64,000 bases of DNA. Source: Candidatus Tayloriibacteriota bacterium. Its GTDB lineage: Bacteria > Patescibacteria > Paceibacteria > UBA9973 > UBA6065. Shown piece by piece: positions 41,551 to 48,210 of the stretch. How positions within the stretch are numbered: the first letter of the stretch is position 1; each line of letters opens with the position of its first letter. The position numbers and the translations under genes are program-made. The stretch covers positions 124,001-188,000 of the forward strand of contig JACRJQ010000008.1 of assembly GCA_016215405.1 (NCBI GenBank). The letters run 5' to 3'. Under the pieces are notes generated by a model, which searched no databases, was not told where the DNA came from, and saw only the letters and a list, made by a program, of their open reading frames with translations.

Positions 41551-41668
41551 ATGTGTTCTTGGCCGGAGGCGGGCGATCGATTCGCGGCTTCCGGCGTTTA
41601 TTACGAAAATAATACCGACTCTTTATAAAATATCCCTTGAGTCAAGGATACCATGCGACAAACGAAGA

Positions 41669-41686
41669 GTCCGCCCTAAGGCGGAC
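41669..41686 (-). terminator. Hairpin downstream of rpsO
   Basis: Stem GTCCGCC-TTAG-GGCGGAC followed on the minus strand by TCTTCGTTTG, a weak U-run. Confidence 0.5.
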
Positions 41687-41694
41687 CATCGTGA

Positions 41695-41961
41695 CTACTT
41701 CTTGAGCTCGAGCTTCTTCGTTATCTCGGAGTACCTCTTAGGGTGTTTCTTCTCGAGATACTTCAGATGGGTCTGCCTGTCGGCGACCATGGCGAGGAGT
41801 CCCCTGCGGGAATGCCTATCCTTGTCGTGCTTCTTGAGGTGCTTTGCGAGCTCCTCGATCTTAGAGGTGAGGAGAGCGATCTGGACCTCCGGAGAACCGG
41901 TGTCGGTCGCATGAACGCCTACGCTCTTAATCACTTTGGTTTTCTTTGTCGTTGAAAGCAT
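41695..41961 (-). CDS. rpsO: Ribosomal protein uS15
   Basis: Small-subunit protein that binds the central domain of 16S rRNA and forms a bridge to the large subunit. The 88-residue product carries the family signature GVHATDTGSPEVQIALLTSK and HKKDRHSRRGLLAMVADRQT-like LKKHDKDRHSRRGLLAMV. The start is the ATG at 41961: TATCCT lies 9 nt upstream, and the extension further upstream has no S15 similarity. S15 normally represses its own translation through its leader; no such structure is evident because the leader is nearly absent. Confidence 0.95.
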   Translation of the reverse strand: MLSTTKKTKVIKSVGVHATDTGSPEVQIALLTSKIEELAKHLKKHDKDRHSRRGLLAMVADRQTHLKYLEKKHPKRYSEITKKLELKK

Positions 41962-42084
41962 GGTCTTAGGAGGATAGCACATATATTTTAAAAATGCAAG
42001 GCTTTTAGCCCTCGTTTGGCGGCGAGGGCCTCTTTGAAGGGGTTTTGGTATAATATTGTGCGACACGCGCGGTCATATAGAACC

Positions 42085-43035
42085 ATGGCATCACTTAAAG
42101 AATTAAAGACCCGGTTCCTCGAATATACGGAGATAGAAAAGGGTCGCAGCCTCAATACCGTACAGAACTACGACCGCTATCTCACCCGTTTTCTAGGTTT
42201 TTTAAAGAAGGATTCCCCTTCTGACATCACCGACGCTTCGGTGCGCGATTTTCGCCTGTGGCTTAACCGCCAGTCGACCGGCAACAATAAAAAGACCGGC
42301 GAGACGTTAAAGAAAAAGACGCAGAACTACTACCTTATCGCTTTGCGCGCGTTCCTCAAGTACCTCGCGCGGCAGAATGTAAAATCACTCGCGCCCGAGC
42401 GTATCGAGCTCGCGAAAGTCGGCGAGCGGCACATCGAGTTTATGAACAACGACGAGCTTCATCGCCTCCTGGAGGCGCCGAAAGTCCTAGGGGAGGCCAA
42501 GGATAAGGGCTCTGGCCTTAAGGTCTTGCGCGATTACGCGATCTTGCAGCTCCTTTTCTCGACAGGGCTTCGCGTCTCCGAGCTCTGCTCCCTTTCGCGC
42601 GACATCGACCTTTCGGCGGAGGAAGTGTCTATCCGCGGCAAGGGTGACAAGGTTCGCGTCGTGTTCCTTTCAGACGAGGCGCGCTCGGCGGTCAAAGCCT
42701 ATCTCGACAAGCGAGACGACATGGATGACGCTCTCTTTGTGAAAGTCGCGGTGGAGAAGCGCGCGAACGGCGGGTCGGCGCCCTTAACCCGCCGCTCGGT
42801 CGAGAGGATCGTCAAATTCTATGCGGGCAAGGCGGGCATCATGTCGAAGAAGGTAACGCCTCACGTCATACGGCATTCTTTCGCGACCGACCTCCTTTCA
42901 AACGGCGCCGACTTACGCTCGGTCCAGGCTCTGTTAGGCCATGCCAATATCGGCACCACCCAGATCTATACTCACGTGACAGACAAACACCTGCGTAATA
43001 TCCACAAGCAGTTTCACAATCGACGTAAAAATTGA
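42085..43035 (+). CDS. xerC: Tyrosine recombinase XerC/XerD-like
   Basis: Site-specific recombinase that resolves chromosome dimers; many Patescibacteria seem to rely on one Xer. The 316-residue protein has the N-terminal SAM-like domain (FLEYTEIEKGRSLNTVQNYD) and the catalytic domain with LLFSTGLRVSELCSL (Arg I), HVIRHSFATDLL (H-R), LLGHANIGTTQIYTH (HxN...Tyr; catalytic Tyr in TQIYTHV). The lysine in the beta-hairpin (GKGDKVRVV) is also present. ATG at 42085 is chosen, with TATAAT about 33 nt upstream. It ends with UGA. No integrase-type context or att repeats are seen, so it is housekeeping. Confidence 0.92.
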   Translation: MASLKELKTRFLEYTEIEKGRSLNTVQNYDRYLTRFLGFLKKDSPSDITDASVRDFRLWLNRQSTGNNKKTGETLKKKTQNYYLIALRAFLKYLARQNVKSLAPERIELAKVGERHIEFMNNDELHRLLEAPKVLGEAKDKGSGLKVLRDYAILQLLFSTGLRVSELCSLSRDIDLSAEEVSIRGKGDKVRVVFLSDEARSAVKAYLDKRDDMDDALFVKVAVEKRANGGSAPLTRRSVERIVKFYAGKAGIMSKKVTPHVIRHSFATDLLSNGADLRSVQALLGHANIGTTQIYTHVTDKHLRNIHKQFHNRRKN

Positions 43036-43110
43036 TCCGTCCGAAGCGGACGATCTTTATCGTCCCGGACTACGATTCGGTGGTTGGTCGGGTGTGGTAT
43101 CCTGGTTTTT

Positions 43111-43908
43111 ATGAAGATAATGTCGTGGAACGTGAACGGCATCCGCGCCGTCCTTAAAAAGGGCGAGCTTATGCCGTTCATAGAGAAGCACTCTCCCGAT
43201 ATCCTCTGTCTTCAAGAGACGAAGGCGTCGAGAGACCAAGTCGAGATCGACCTTGTAGGCTATGAGGAGTATTGGAACTCAGCCGAGAAGAAAGGCTACT
43301 CAGGCACCGCGATATTCACCAAGACAAAGCCGCTATCGGTCATTCACGGCATCCCTGACGAGATAGCCGAAAAGCACGGCCTGGGATCGGATGATTATGG
43401 CGATCCGAGGACCGAAGGCCGCGTTTTAACGGCCGAATATAAGGACTTTTACGTAGTCACGGTATATACCCCGAACGCCAAAGACGACCTCACCCGCATA
43501 CCTCTCCGTCACAAGCAGTGGGATCCGGCGTTCCTCGCTTATTTGAAAACGCTCGAAGAGAAAAAGCCCGTCATATTCTGCGGAGATCTAAACGTCGCTC
43601 ACACTCCCGACGATCTCGCACGGCCGAAAGAGAACGTCGGATTGAAAGGGTTTACCGCCGAGGAGCGCGAAGGGTTCGAGAGCTTCATCAAAGCCGGATT
43701 CGTCGACACGTTCCGGCTGTTCCATAAAGGGAATGGATTCTATACCTGGTGGTCACATTTCGCGAACGCTCGCGCGCGTAACGTCGGCTGGAGGATCGAT
43801 TACGTTTTGGTATCTGAAAAGCTCGCGAATAAAGTAAAGAAAGCAGAGATCCATCCTGAGGTTACGGGCTCGGATCATTGCCCTGTCTCCATAGAGATAA
43901 GCCTATAA
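43111..43908 (+). CDS. xth: Exodeoxyribonuclease III (AP endonuclease)
   Basis: Base-excision-repair enzyme cleaving at abasic sites. It shows KIMSWNVNGIRAVLKKG (N7), LCLQETKA (E35), a DPRTEGRVL segment, VYTPNAKDD, CGDLNVAHTPDD (D and N of the active site), WRIDYVLVS and TGSDHCPVSIEI (D-H). The 265-residue length is typical. The start is decided by TATCCT ending 7 nt before the ATG at 43111; the in-frame codons upstream are non-conserved. It follows xerC on the same strand with 75 nt between them, and no terminator is seen. Confidence 0.95.
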   Translation: MKIMSWNVNGIRAVLKKGELMPFIEKHSPDILCLQETKASRDQVEIDLVGYEEYWNSAEKKGYSGTAIFTKTKPLSVIHGIPDEIAEKHGLGSDDYGDPRTEGRVLTAEYKDFYVVTVYTPNAKDDLTRIPLRHKQWDPAFLAYLKTLEEKKPVIFCGDLNVAHTPDDLARPKENVGLKGFTAEEREGFESFIKAGFVDTFRLFHKGNGFYTWWSHFANARARNVGWRIDYVLVSEKLANKVKKAEIHPEVTGSDHCPVSIEISL

Positions 43909-43999
43909 ACGTAGAATACAATAGTCCCCATTATAGCGAGGCGAATCAGAGCCGTTTGACGATGTCCTTTATAAGAGATAGTTATCCCCACGTATGTCC

Positions 44000-44027
44000 T
44001 TTACATGTCCTTTAGTGCTGCTACAAT
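44000..44027 (+). promoter_or_regulatory. Promoter for an unidentified RNA
   Basis: TTTACA (44000-44005), 16-nt spacer, TACAAT (44022-44027). It precedes about 360 nt without a credible coding frame and ends at a terminator at 44361-44393. Confidence 0.55.
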
Positions 44028-44033
44028 ATCTTA

Positions 44034-44393
44034 CGTGAGTCGCCGAGATTAATTTTTCGGGAGGGCTCATGAAGTTCCTTCACATAGTCGGTAGTCGTAA
44101 GGTTTGGTCTAAATTGCTTTGTCGGTTCGGTTGATGCTCGGCAATGTGCGCTTGAAGATGTTTCGAACGCAGATTGTCGGGTGTCATTCGGATCTATAAG
44201 CAACAATCTAGAGCTTGAGCAATTCTTTGCTCGCTCAAAATCTGAAATGACAGCTCCGACGAGCGCAGATGACGCCTCCATTCAAAAGGCGACATTATAC
44301 AATTTTGCGCGCTTCCCTTATGGAATCGCGCCCTCTGCACTCATCAAGCGGCCATTTTAGGAACCGCTAGGAAATCCCTGGCGGTTTTCTTAT
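44034..44393 (+). ncRNA. Putative structured RNA, family unknown
   Basis: The 542-base gap between xth and cca contains a promoter and terminator 360 nt apart on the plus strand, with only a 21-codon frame between (ATG at about 44069, preceded by GGGAGG). Local pairings include AGATTGT/ACAATCT and TGTCATT/AATGACA in pseudoknot order, plus a TTGAGC/GCTCAA hairpin. The length suits tmRNA or RNase P RNA, but I find neither the tmRNA tRNA-like ends nor the RNase P conserved core. A leader peptide with regulatory structure is the main alternative. An 86-codon frame on the opposite strand is not convincing. Confidence 0.4.
44361..44393 (+). terminator. Intrinsic terminator of the unidentified RNA
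   Basis: Stem AACCGC with GCGGTT, extended by AGG with CCC around AAAT, followed by TTCTTATT on the plus strand. Confidence 0.7.
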
Positions 44394-44417
44394 TCCTGGA
44401 TGTCGGTTCAGAAAGTT

Positions 44418-44445
44418 AAAACATGGCTCAGTTGAGCCATGTTTT
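44418..44445 (-). terminator. Intrinsic terminator of cca
   Basis: Perfect 12-bp stem AAAACATGGCTC-AGTT-GAGCCATGTTTT; on the minus strand it is followed by AACTTTC after the T-run in the stem. It is placed just after the cca stop. Confidence 0.75.
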
Positions 44446-44450
44446 CTATC

Positions 44451-45944
44451 CTATTTCACCTTATGTTTGTTGCGTATCTTGGCGAGCTCCTCTTCTTCCG
44501 CTTTCATTTTCTTCTCTTTCCCTACCGCCGCGAGCTTGCTTAGCGTGGGCAGATCAAGCTCGTTGAGCTCCTTTGTCCTCGTCGAGAGATACTCGTCGGT
44601 GTTTTTCTTCGGATCGTCGAGCACTTCTTCCATAAGGGCGTTAAGGATGAGCCCGACCTTAGGTCCCGGCGCCATCTTCCCTATCTCCATGACCTTCTTG
44701 CCGTCGATCTTGAGCATGCCTACCGATATTGGGTCGCGCAGAGCCTCTTCGACCATGGCTTTGTACTTGCGGAGCCGATACGGATTCTCCTTAGGCCTTC
44801 CCGTGCCTATCCTGTCGCAGATTCTGACGTTCATGAGGTCCCAGATCCGCTCTTTTCCAACGTTCGCTATCATGCGGCGTACCGCAGAAAGGGTTATCTG
44901 TTCGGTATCTGAGAAGAACATGTGCCAGCGGACCAGTTTTACCACATAGTCGACCGTTTCACGTGAAAAATTGAGGTTTTTGAGTATCTTTTCGGTCATT
45001 TTCGCCCCCACGACTTCGTGGCCATAGAACGTATACTTCGTTTCACGGGAAACCCTCCTTGTACGTGGCTTGCCGATATCGTGAAAAAGAGCCGCGATCC
45101 TTATCTCCAAAGGATATTTCTTGTCTGCTGCATGTTGTACCGTTCTTAGGAGATGTTCCCAGACGTCGTAGGCATGAGCCATATTTTGCTCAATATCGTA
45201 GGATTCCTCGAGCTCTTTCGCTATATAAGGAATAACTCCCAATTCCCTGCTCATTATCAAGGCGTTCATGGGCACATCTGACATAAGGATACGCACGAAT
45301 TCCTCGCGGATGCGCTCTTTCGCTATATGGCCCAGGAGGTTTGCGTGCGTTTTGAGGGCTTCTAAGGTTCCCTTTTCTATCCCAAACCCGAGTTCAGCGG
45401 ATATTCGAATGGCCCTCATTATGCGCAGGGCGTCTTCCGATAGGCGATCATGAGGGTTGCCGACAGTCCTAATAAGGCCATTTTTAAGGTCCTTTTGGCC
45501 ATCGAACATATCGGTTATGCTTCCTGTGAAACTGTCGGTCTCCCCTTTCCTCTCGATTTTGAGGGCAAGGGCGTTTATTGTGAAATCCCGGCGTTTGAGG
45601 TCGTCTTCAAGCTTCTTGCTGAAAGTCACGCTATCGGGTCGTCTCTTGTCGGTATAGCCCGATTCAAGCCTAAAAGGCGTCACCTCGATGACTTTTAGCC
45701 TGGGACTTGAGGCGTCCTCAGAGACGACGCCTACTGTGCCGTAATCGTTCTCATAGAACGTATGTTCGAAGGTCTTTACGATCTCCTCCGGAGACGCGTC
45801 GGTCGCAACATCCCAATCTTTCGGTTCGCGGCCGATGAGTAGGTCTCGGACGCAGCCGCCAACGAGATATGCCTGAAATCCAGATTTCTCCAGACCCTCT
45901 GTTACGTGTGAAACCTCTTTCGGGATCTTAAATGAATTTTTCAT
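44451..45944 (-). CDS. cca: CCA-adding tRNA nucleotidyltransferase with HD domain
   Basis: Adds the 3'-terminal CCA to tRNAs. The class II nucleotidyltransferase core shows LVGGCVRDLLIGREPKDWDV (residues about 21-40), RRDFTINALAL and SEDALRIMRAIRISAELGFG, followed by an HD domain with LFHDIGKP (about residue 300) and HEVVGAKM, and a long helical tail with EEVLDDPKKNTDEYL. Fully needed here because none of the four tRNA genes in the window encodes CCA. TATAAT ends 9 nt before the ATG at 45944; frame upstream overlaps the tRNA-Arg gene and is not coding. The 497-residue length includes a C-terminal extension of about 60 residues (MKAEEEELAKIRNK end). Two parS-like sites lie inside the gene. Confidence 0.94.
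   Translation of the reverse strand: MKNSFKIPKEVSHVTEGLEKSGFQAYLVGGCVRDLLIGREPKDWDVATDASPEEIVKTFEHTFYENDYGTVGVVSEDASSPRLKVIEVTPFRLESGYTDKRRPDSVTFSKKLEDDLKRRDFTINALALKIERKGETDSFTGSITDMFDGQKDLKNGLIRTVGNPHDRLSEDALRIMRAIRISAELGFGIEKGTLEALKTHANLLGHIAKERIREEFVRILMSDVPMNALIMSRELGVIPYIAKELEESYDIEQNMAHAYDVWEHLLRTVQHAADKKYPLEIRIAALFHDIGKPRTRRVSRETKYTFYGHEVVGAKMTEKILKNLNFSRETVDYVVKLVRWHMFFSDTEQITLSAVRRMIANVGKERIWDLMNVRICDRIGTGRPKENPYRLRKYKAMVEEALRDPISVGMLKIDGKKVMEIGKMAPGPKVGLILNALMEEVLDDPKKNTDEYLSTRTKELNELDLPTLSKLAAVGKEKKMKAEEEELAKIRNKHKVK
44957..45052. promoter_or_regulatory. Two parS-like palindromes inside cca
   Basis: TTTCACGTGAAA at 44957-44968 is the exact 12-bp core of the ParB site consensus TGTTTCACGTGAAACA. 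TTTCACGGGAAA at 45041-45052 differs by one base. In the protein they encode Ser-Arg-Glu in two places. Confidence 0.55.
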
Positions 45945-45983
45945 TTTACCCTTATTATATAAGCCTTTTAGAGTGCTTTGCTG

Positions 45984-46055
45984 TGCTCCCGGAGGGATTC
46001 GAACCCCCAACAACGGTTCCGAAGACCGGTATGATATCCATTTCACTACGGGAGC
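45984..46055 (-). tRNA. tRNA-Arg (anticodon UCG)
   Basis: Full cloverleaf: acceptor GCTCCCG/CGGGAGC, D arm GTGA/TCAT, anticodon loop CTTCGGA with UCG at positions 34-36, and T arm GGGGG-TTCGAAT-CCCTC. Length is 72 nt plus CCA added later. The base pair at 27-43 is mismatched (C-U). It reads CGN arginine codons, chiefly CGA and CGG. The 3' end lies 39 nt upstream of the cca start codon. Confidence 0.95.
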
Positions 46056-46145
46056 AACAGGGTAATCATACGCGAAAAGGGCGATAAATCAAAAATATCT
46101 GGGATATTTTGAATTTTCGATGGCTTGGTGTATATTGTTTTCATC

Positions 46146-46217
46146 GCGGGTATCGTTTAGTGGTAGGACACGTCCTTGCCAAGGATGAGGTGAGAGTTCG
46201 ATTCTCTCTACCCGCAC
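46146..46217 (+). tRNA. tRNA-Gly (anticodon GCC)
   Basis: Acceptor GCGGGTA/TACCCGC, anticodon loop with GCC inside CCTTG-CC-AAGG pairing, T arm GAGAG-TTCGATT-CTCTC, discriminator A, no encoded CCA. Its 3' end (TACCCGCA) is the left end of a perfect 24-bp inverted repeat that follows. Confidence 0.95.
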
Positions 46218-46261
46218 AAATGAAAAGGCGCCTCAGGGCGCCTTTTCATTTGTGCGGGTAA
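46210..46261 (+). repeat. Inverted repeat including the tRNA-Gly(GCC) 3' end
   Basis: Perfect 24-nt arms (46210-46233 and 46238-46261) around a TCAG loop. The left arm contains the last 7 acceptor bases plus discriminator and CAAATGAAAAGGCGCC; the right arm is its exact complement and ends TGTGCGGGTA. The inner part also works as an intrinsic terminator (TTTTCATTT). Confidence 0.85.
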
Positions 46262-46375
46262 GCCCTGCCTTTGACAGGACGTGGAAGAATCGAAGCCACT
46301 CTCCTATGTTTCTGAGGATGTATCCATCCCGAGAAACAGGAGACGGGTACTGCCCACGTGAGGAACGATTCTCCC
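46262..46375 (+). repeat. tRNA-Gly-linked stem element, copy 1
   Basis: A segment with outer arms GAATCG/CGATTC and a long stem TCTCCT-TGTTTCT paired with AGAAACA-GGAGA, tipped by GGATG-TATC-CATCC. A related element follows the second tRNA-Gly gene (48211-48330), sharing CTATGTTT, GAGGAT, CCATCC, GGAGA and GTACTGC in the same order. Confidence 0.55.
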
Positions 46376-46707
46376 CATCTCAACAAAATCTTAAATGTCC
46401 TTTACGCTTTGAAACAATTTTCCCCTCCCTCTCGTATAAAGCATTTTCTAAAAAACGACTATATTTAAGGGTATTTTGCAAAACTGTGGATAACTCTGTG
46501 GATTGTGTTTAAAAGACATGGTCTACGACCGAGTTGAGGGCCCTGTCTTTTGTCCTTGGTAGCGCTTCATAGAGCCTTATATTGACAGATTCTCGATATT
46601 AATCCAGAAGATAGGTGCTATGTTACATATGTAACATAATTTACTGTTTCATGTGAAATTTTAGTCGTTTTTATATTTATTTTAGGGTTATCAGGCATAC
46701 TTTCAGT
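46376..46707. other. AT-rich intergenic region with DnaA boxes and palindromes
   Basis: No gene is seen in these 332 bases. They hold a perfect DnaA box (TGTGGATAA, complement TTATCCACA) at 46485-46493 and a near-box (TGTGGATTG) at 46497-46505, an AT-rich stretch, a 20-bp palindrome at 46619-46638, a parS-like site at 46647-46658 and the yraN promoter (CATACT, 6 nt before GTG). Confidence 0.6.
46619..46638. promoter_or_regulatory. Perfect 20-bp palindrome
   Basis: TATGTTACATATGTAACATA reads the same on both strands. It lies 70 bp upstream of the yraN start and 9 bp from a parS-like site. This is the size and form of a dimeric regulator's operator; no regulator gene is adjacent. Confidence 0.5.
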
Positions 46708-46921
46708 GTGAAAATATTTACATCAGCAAATCAAAAGAGGGGTGAATTAGGCGAAAGTGTCGCGTGTAGGTTTCTGCTCGATCGAGGCTTTTCAGTCATC
46801 GAGAGAAATTATACCCGTAAATGGGGAGAGATCGACATTATCGCTCTTCGTGGAGGAATGCTCCATTTTATAGAGGTAAAGAGCGTTTCACGTGAAAATA
46901 TCGATGATATTTCACATGAAA
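46647..46921. promoter_or_regulatory. Three parS-like palindromes around the yraN start
   Basis: TTTCATGTGAAA at 46647-46658 (intergenic, preceded by TG as in the parS consensus), TTTCACGTGAAA at 46886-46897 and TTTCACATGAAA at 46910-46921 (both inside yraN). Together with two sites inside cca they give five within 2 kb. Confidence 0.6.
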
Positions 46922-47103
46922 CGGCTGGTTTAAGGCCAGAGGATCAAATGCATAGCCACAAACAAGGGAGACTGAAGAGGATGATAGAGACTTATATCGC
47001 CGAACACAAAACGAACGCCTGGCAGTTCGATCTTTTGTGCGTCTATATAGACGAGAAATGCAAAAAGGCCAGAGTAAAGGTGATGGGGGACTTGGTGCTG
47101 TAG
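46708..47103 (+). CDS. yraN: YraN/UPF0102-family nuclease-like protein
   Basis: A small restriction-endonuclease-fold protein; cellular role not established. The 131-residue sequence shows the family pattern GELGESVACRFLLDRGF, then the catalytic-type residues E-I-D (41-43, WGEIDIIAL) and E-V-K (56-58, FIEVKS), with R...D...Q motifs following. The start is a GTG at 46708 with CATACT ending 6 nt upstream; no ATG fits better. A terminator follows the stop. Two parS-like sites lie in its first half, encoding Ser-Arg-Glu and Ser-His-Glu. Confidence 0.9.
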   Translation: MKIFTSANQKRGELGESVACRFLLDRGFSVIERNYTRKWGEIDIIALRGGMLHFIEVKSVSRENIDDISHETAGLRPEDQMHSHKQGRLKRMIETYIAEHKTNAWQFDLLCVYIDEKCKKARVKVMGDLVL

Positions 47104-47147
47104 CGACGTCGGGCCTAGCCTGTCTGTTTTCAGGTGATCTTTTAAAT

Positions 47148-47181
47148 ATATGAAAAACCGCCTTAAGGCGGTTTTTCATAT
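47148..47181. terminator. Bidirectional terminator between yraN and tRNA-Pro
   Basis: Stem ATATGAAAAACCGCC-TTAA-GGCGGTTTTTCATAT (47148-47181) with U-runs in both directions. It ends the yraN transcript on the plus strand and the tRNA-Pro transcript on the minus strand. Confidence 0.85.
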
Positions 47182-47183
47182 TG

Positions 47184-47256
47184 TCGGGGCGCTGGGATTC
47201 GAACCCAGAGTCACTTGATCCCAAGTCAAGCATGTTAGCCGTTACACCACGCCCCG
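47184..47256 (-). tRNA. tRNA-Pro (anticodon UGG)
   Basis: Acceptor CGGGGCG/CGCCCCG starting with C as usual for proline tRNA, anticodon stem CTTGA/TCAAG around CTTGGGA (UGG at 34-36), T arm CTGGG-TTCGAAT-CCCAG, discriminator A, 73 nt, no encoded CCA. Confidence 0.96.
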
Positions 47257-47310
47257 TCTCGAAGTTTTGTCATGGTATCATGGCGCGGATATTTTTGCTA
47301 TATTCTCCGC

Positions 47311-47622
47311 ATGTCTAAGAGATTCATCCGTACGATAGAGGACTTCGTCTGCGAGCGTTGCGGCAAGAAGGTTGAGGGAACTGGCTATACGAACCACTGT
47401 CCAGCATGTCTGTGGTCGAAGCATGTAGACAAGAACCCGGGAGATAGACTCGAGGCCTGCGGGGGAATGATGGAGCCTTTTAGGGCGGAGAGAGAAGGGA
47501 AGAGGGACCTCATAGTATTTAAGTGCCTTAAATGCGGATTTCAAAGGAGGAACGAGCTATCGGCCAAAGACGATTTCGAAGCCTTCATCGCTATCATGAA
47601 AAAGGCGTCCGCCGAAAGATAG
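47311..47622 (+). CDS. RNHCP-domain protein
   Basis: A 103-residue zinc-binding protein of the RNHCP family, whose function is unknown. The hallmark is GYTNHCPACLWSKHVD (residues 25-40) with NPGDR next to it. Cys residues come in pairs suited to zinc: C14/C17, C30/C33, C50 and C72/C75. TATATT ends 6 nt before the ATG at 47311, which decides the start. The family is patchily distributed and typically encoded as a single small gene, as here. It stands alone between tRNA-Pro and a gene-poor stretch. Confidence 0.85.
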   Translation: MSKRFIRTIEDFVCERCGKKVEGTGYTNHCPACLWSKHVDKNPGDRLEACGGMMEPFRAEREGKRDLIVFKCLKCGFQRRNELSAKDDFEAFIAIMKKASAER

Positions 47623-47935
47623 TCAAGATGGGTTTCCTTGCGGCCCAAGAGAGCTGTTTGACAAAATTTATATAAGTTATGGAATACGGTTTCGCTTGAA
47701 AGAAAGCCGCTCTCGGACTCCTCGGCGAACGGCCTTGTCGGGAGAGGTATTACAAAAAACATCGATAATCGATCTGTGTCAACATGCCGAGGGCCCTTTG
47801 ACAGGAGCTTTACGGATATTGCTCCTTTGAATGAATCTCTCTTTTGGGGCGTATAGTAGATGCGAAGGGCGGGAGACCGGCCTTCGAGAAAGGTCGTCGG
47901 TTTATACGCGAAGTTAAACGACAACGTTAAATACC
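47623..47935. other. Gene-poor region with several promoter-like motifs
   Basis: No credible gene is seen in these 313 bases. TTGACA occurs at 47656-47661 and 47798-47803 without a well-spaced -10; TTGAAT (47827) with TATAGT (47852-47857) at 19 nt is the best promoter and would serve the minigene. An AGGAGC/GCTCCT hairpin lies in between. Confidence 0.45.
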
Positions 47936-48013
47936 ATGGCAGATACCAATCGAGATCAGAAGAAGAACCCTAACAATAAGGAGAACCAGGAAGGCGGAAA
48001 CAACCAGCAGTAA
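47936..48013 (+). CDS. Putative 25-residue Asn/Gln-rich microprotein
   Basis: The frame begins ATG at 47936 and ends TAA at 48013, encoding MADTNRDQKKNPNNKENQEG followed by GNNQQ. It is strongly hydrophilic. It lies between a promoter-like pair about 80 nt upstream and a strong terminator 15 nt downstream, which makes an expressed transcript likely. Whether the frame is translated, or whether the transcript is a small RNA, cannot be told from sequence. Confidence 0.45.
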   Translation: MADTNRDQKKNPNNKENQEGGNNQQ

Positions 48014-48028
48014 GCTATCTCCGCGATG

Positions 48029-48065
48029 AAAGCCTCCAGACACCCGTCTGGAGGCTTTTGTTTTT
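48029..48065 (+). terminator. Intrinsic terminator of the microprotein transcript
   Basis: Stem AAAGCCTCCAGAC-ACCC-GTCTGGAGGCTTT followed by TGTTTTTACC on the plus strand. It isolates the upstream transcript from the tRNA-Gly gene. Confidence 0.85.
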
Positions 48066-48095
48066 ACCGCTTCTTTGATAGCATGGATTTCGCTC

Positions 48096-48166
48096 GCGGG
48101 CGTAATTTAGTGGTAGAATGACTGCCTTCCAAGCAGTAAGTCCGGGTTCGATTCCCGGCGCCCGCA
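48096..48166 (+). tRNA. tRNA-Gly (anticodon UCC)
   Basis: Acceptor GCGGGCG/CGCCCGC, anticodon stem ACTGC/GCAGT around CTTCCAA (UCC at 34-36), T arm CCGGG-TTCGATT-CCCGG, discriminator A, 71 nt, no encoded CCA. Like tRNA-Gly(GCC) its 3' end forms one arm of a perfect inverted repeat. Confidence 0.96.
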
Positions 48167-48210
48167 CAAATGAAAAATCCCTTCAGGGGGATTTTTCATT
48201 TGTGCGGGCG
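48159..48210 (+). repeat. Inverted repeat including the tRNA-Gly(UCC) 3' end
   Basis: Perfect 23-nt arms (48159-48181 and 48188-48210) around a TTCAGG loop. The left arm is CGCCCGCA (tRNA end) plus CAAATGAAAAATCCC; the right arm restores TGTGCGGGCG. The inner sequence differs from copy 1 but the design is the same. Confidence 0.85.

Noticed and set aside
42085..43035. Tyrosine recombinase as a sign of an integrated mobile element
   Set aside because: It is a standard Xer protein among housekeeping genes, without adjacent attachment-site repeats, phage or transposon genes.
44021..44281. An 86-codon minus-strand frame in the xth-cca gap
   Set aside because: It lies antisense to the putative RNA, has no start signals and an amino-acid composition unlike the neighbouring genes.
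47541..47924. A 127-codon minus-strand frame overlapping the RNHCP gene
   Set aside because: It overlaps a better-supported gene and promoter-like region, and its sequence has no recognisable features.
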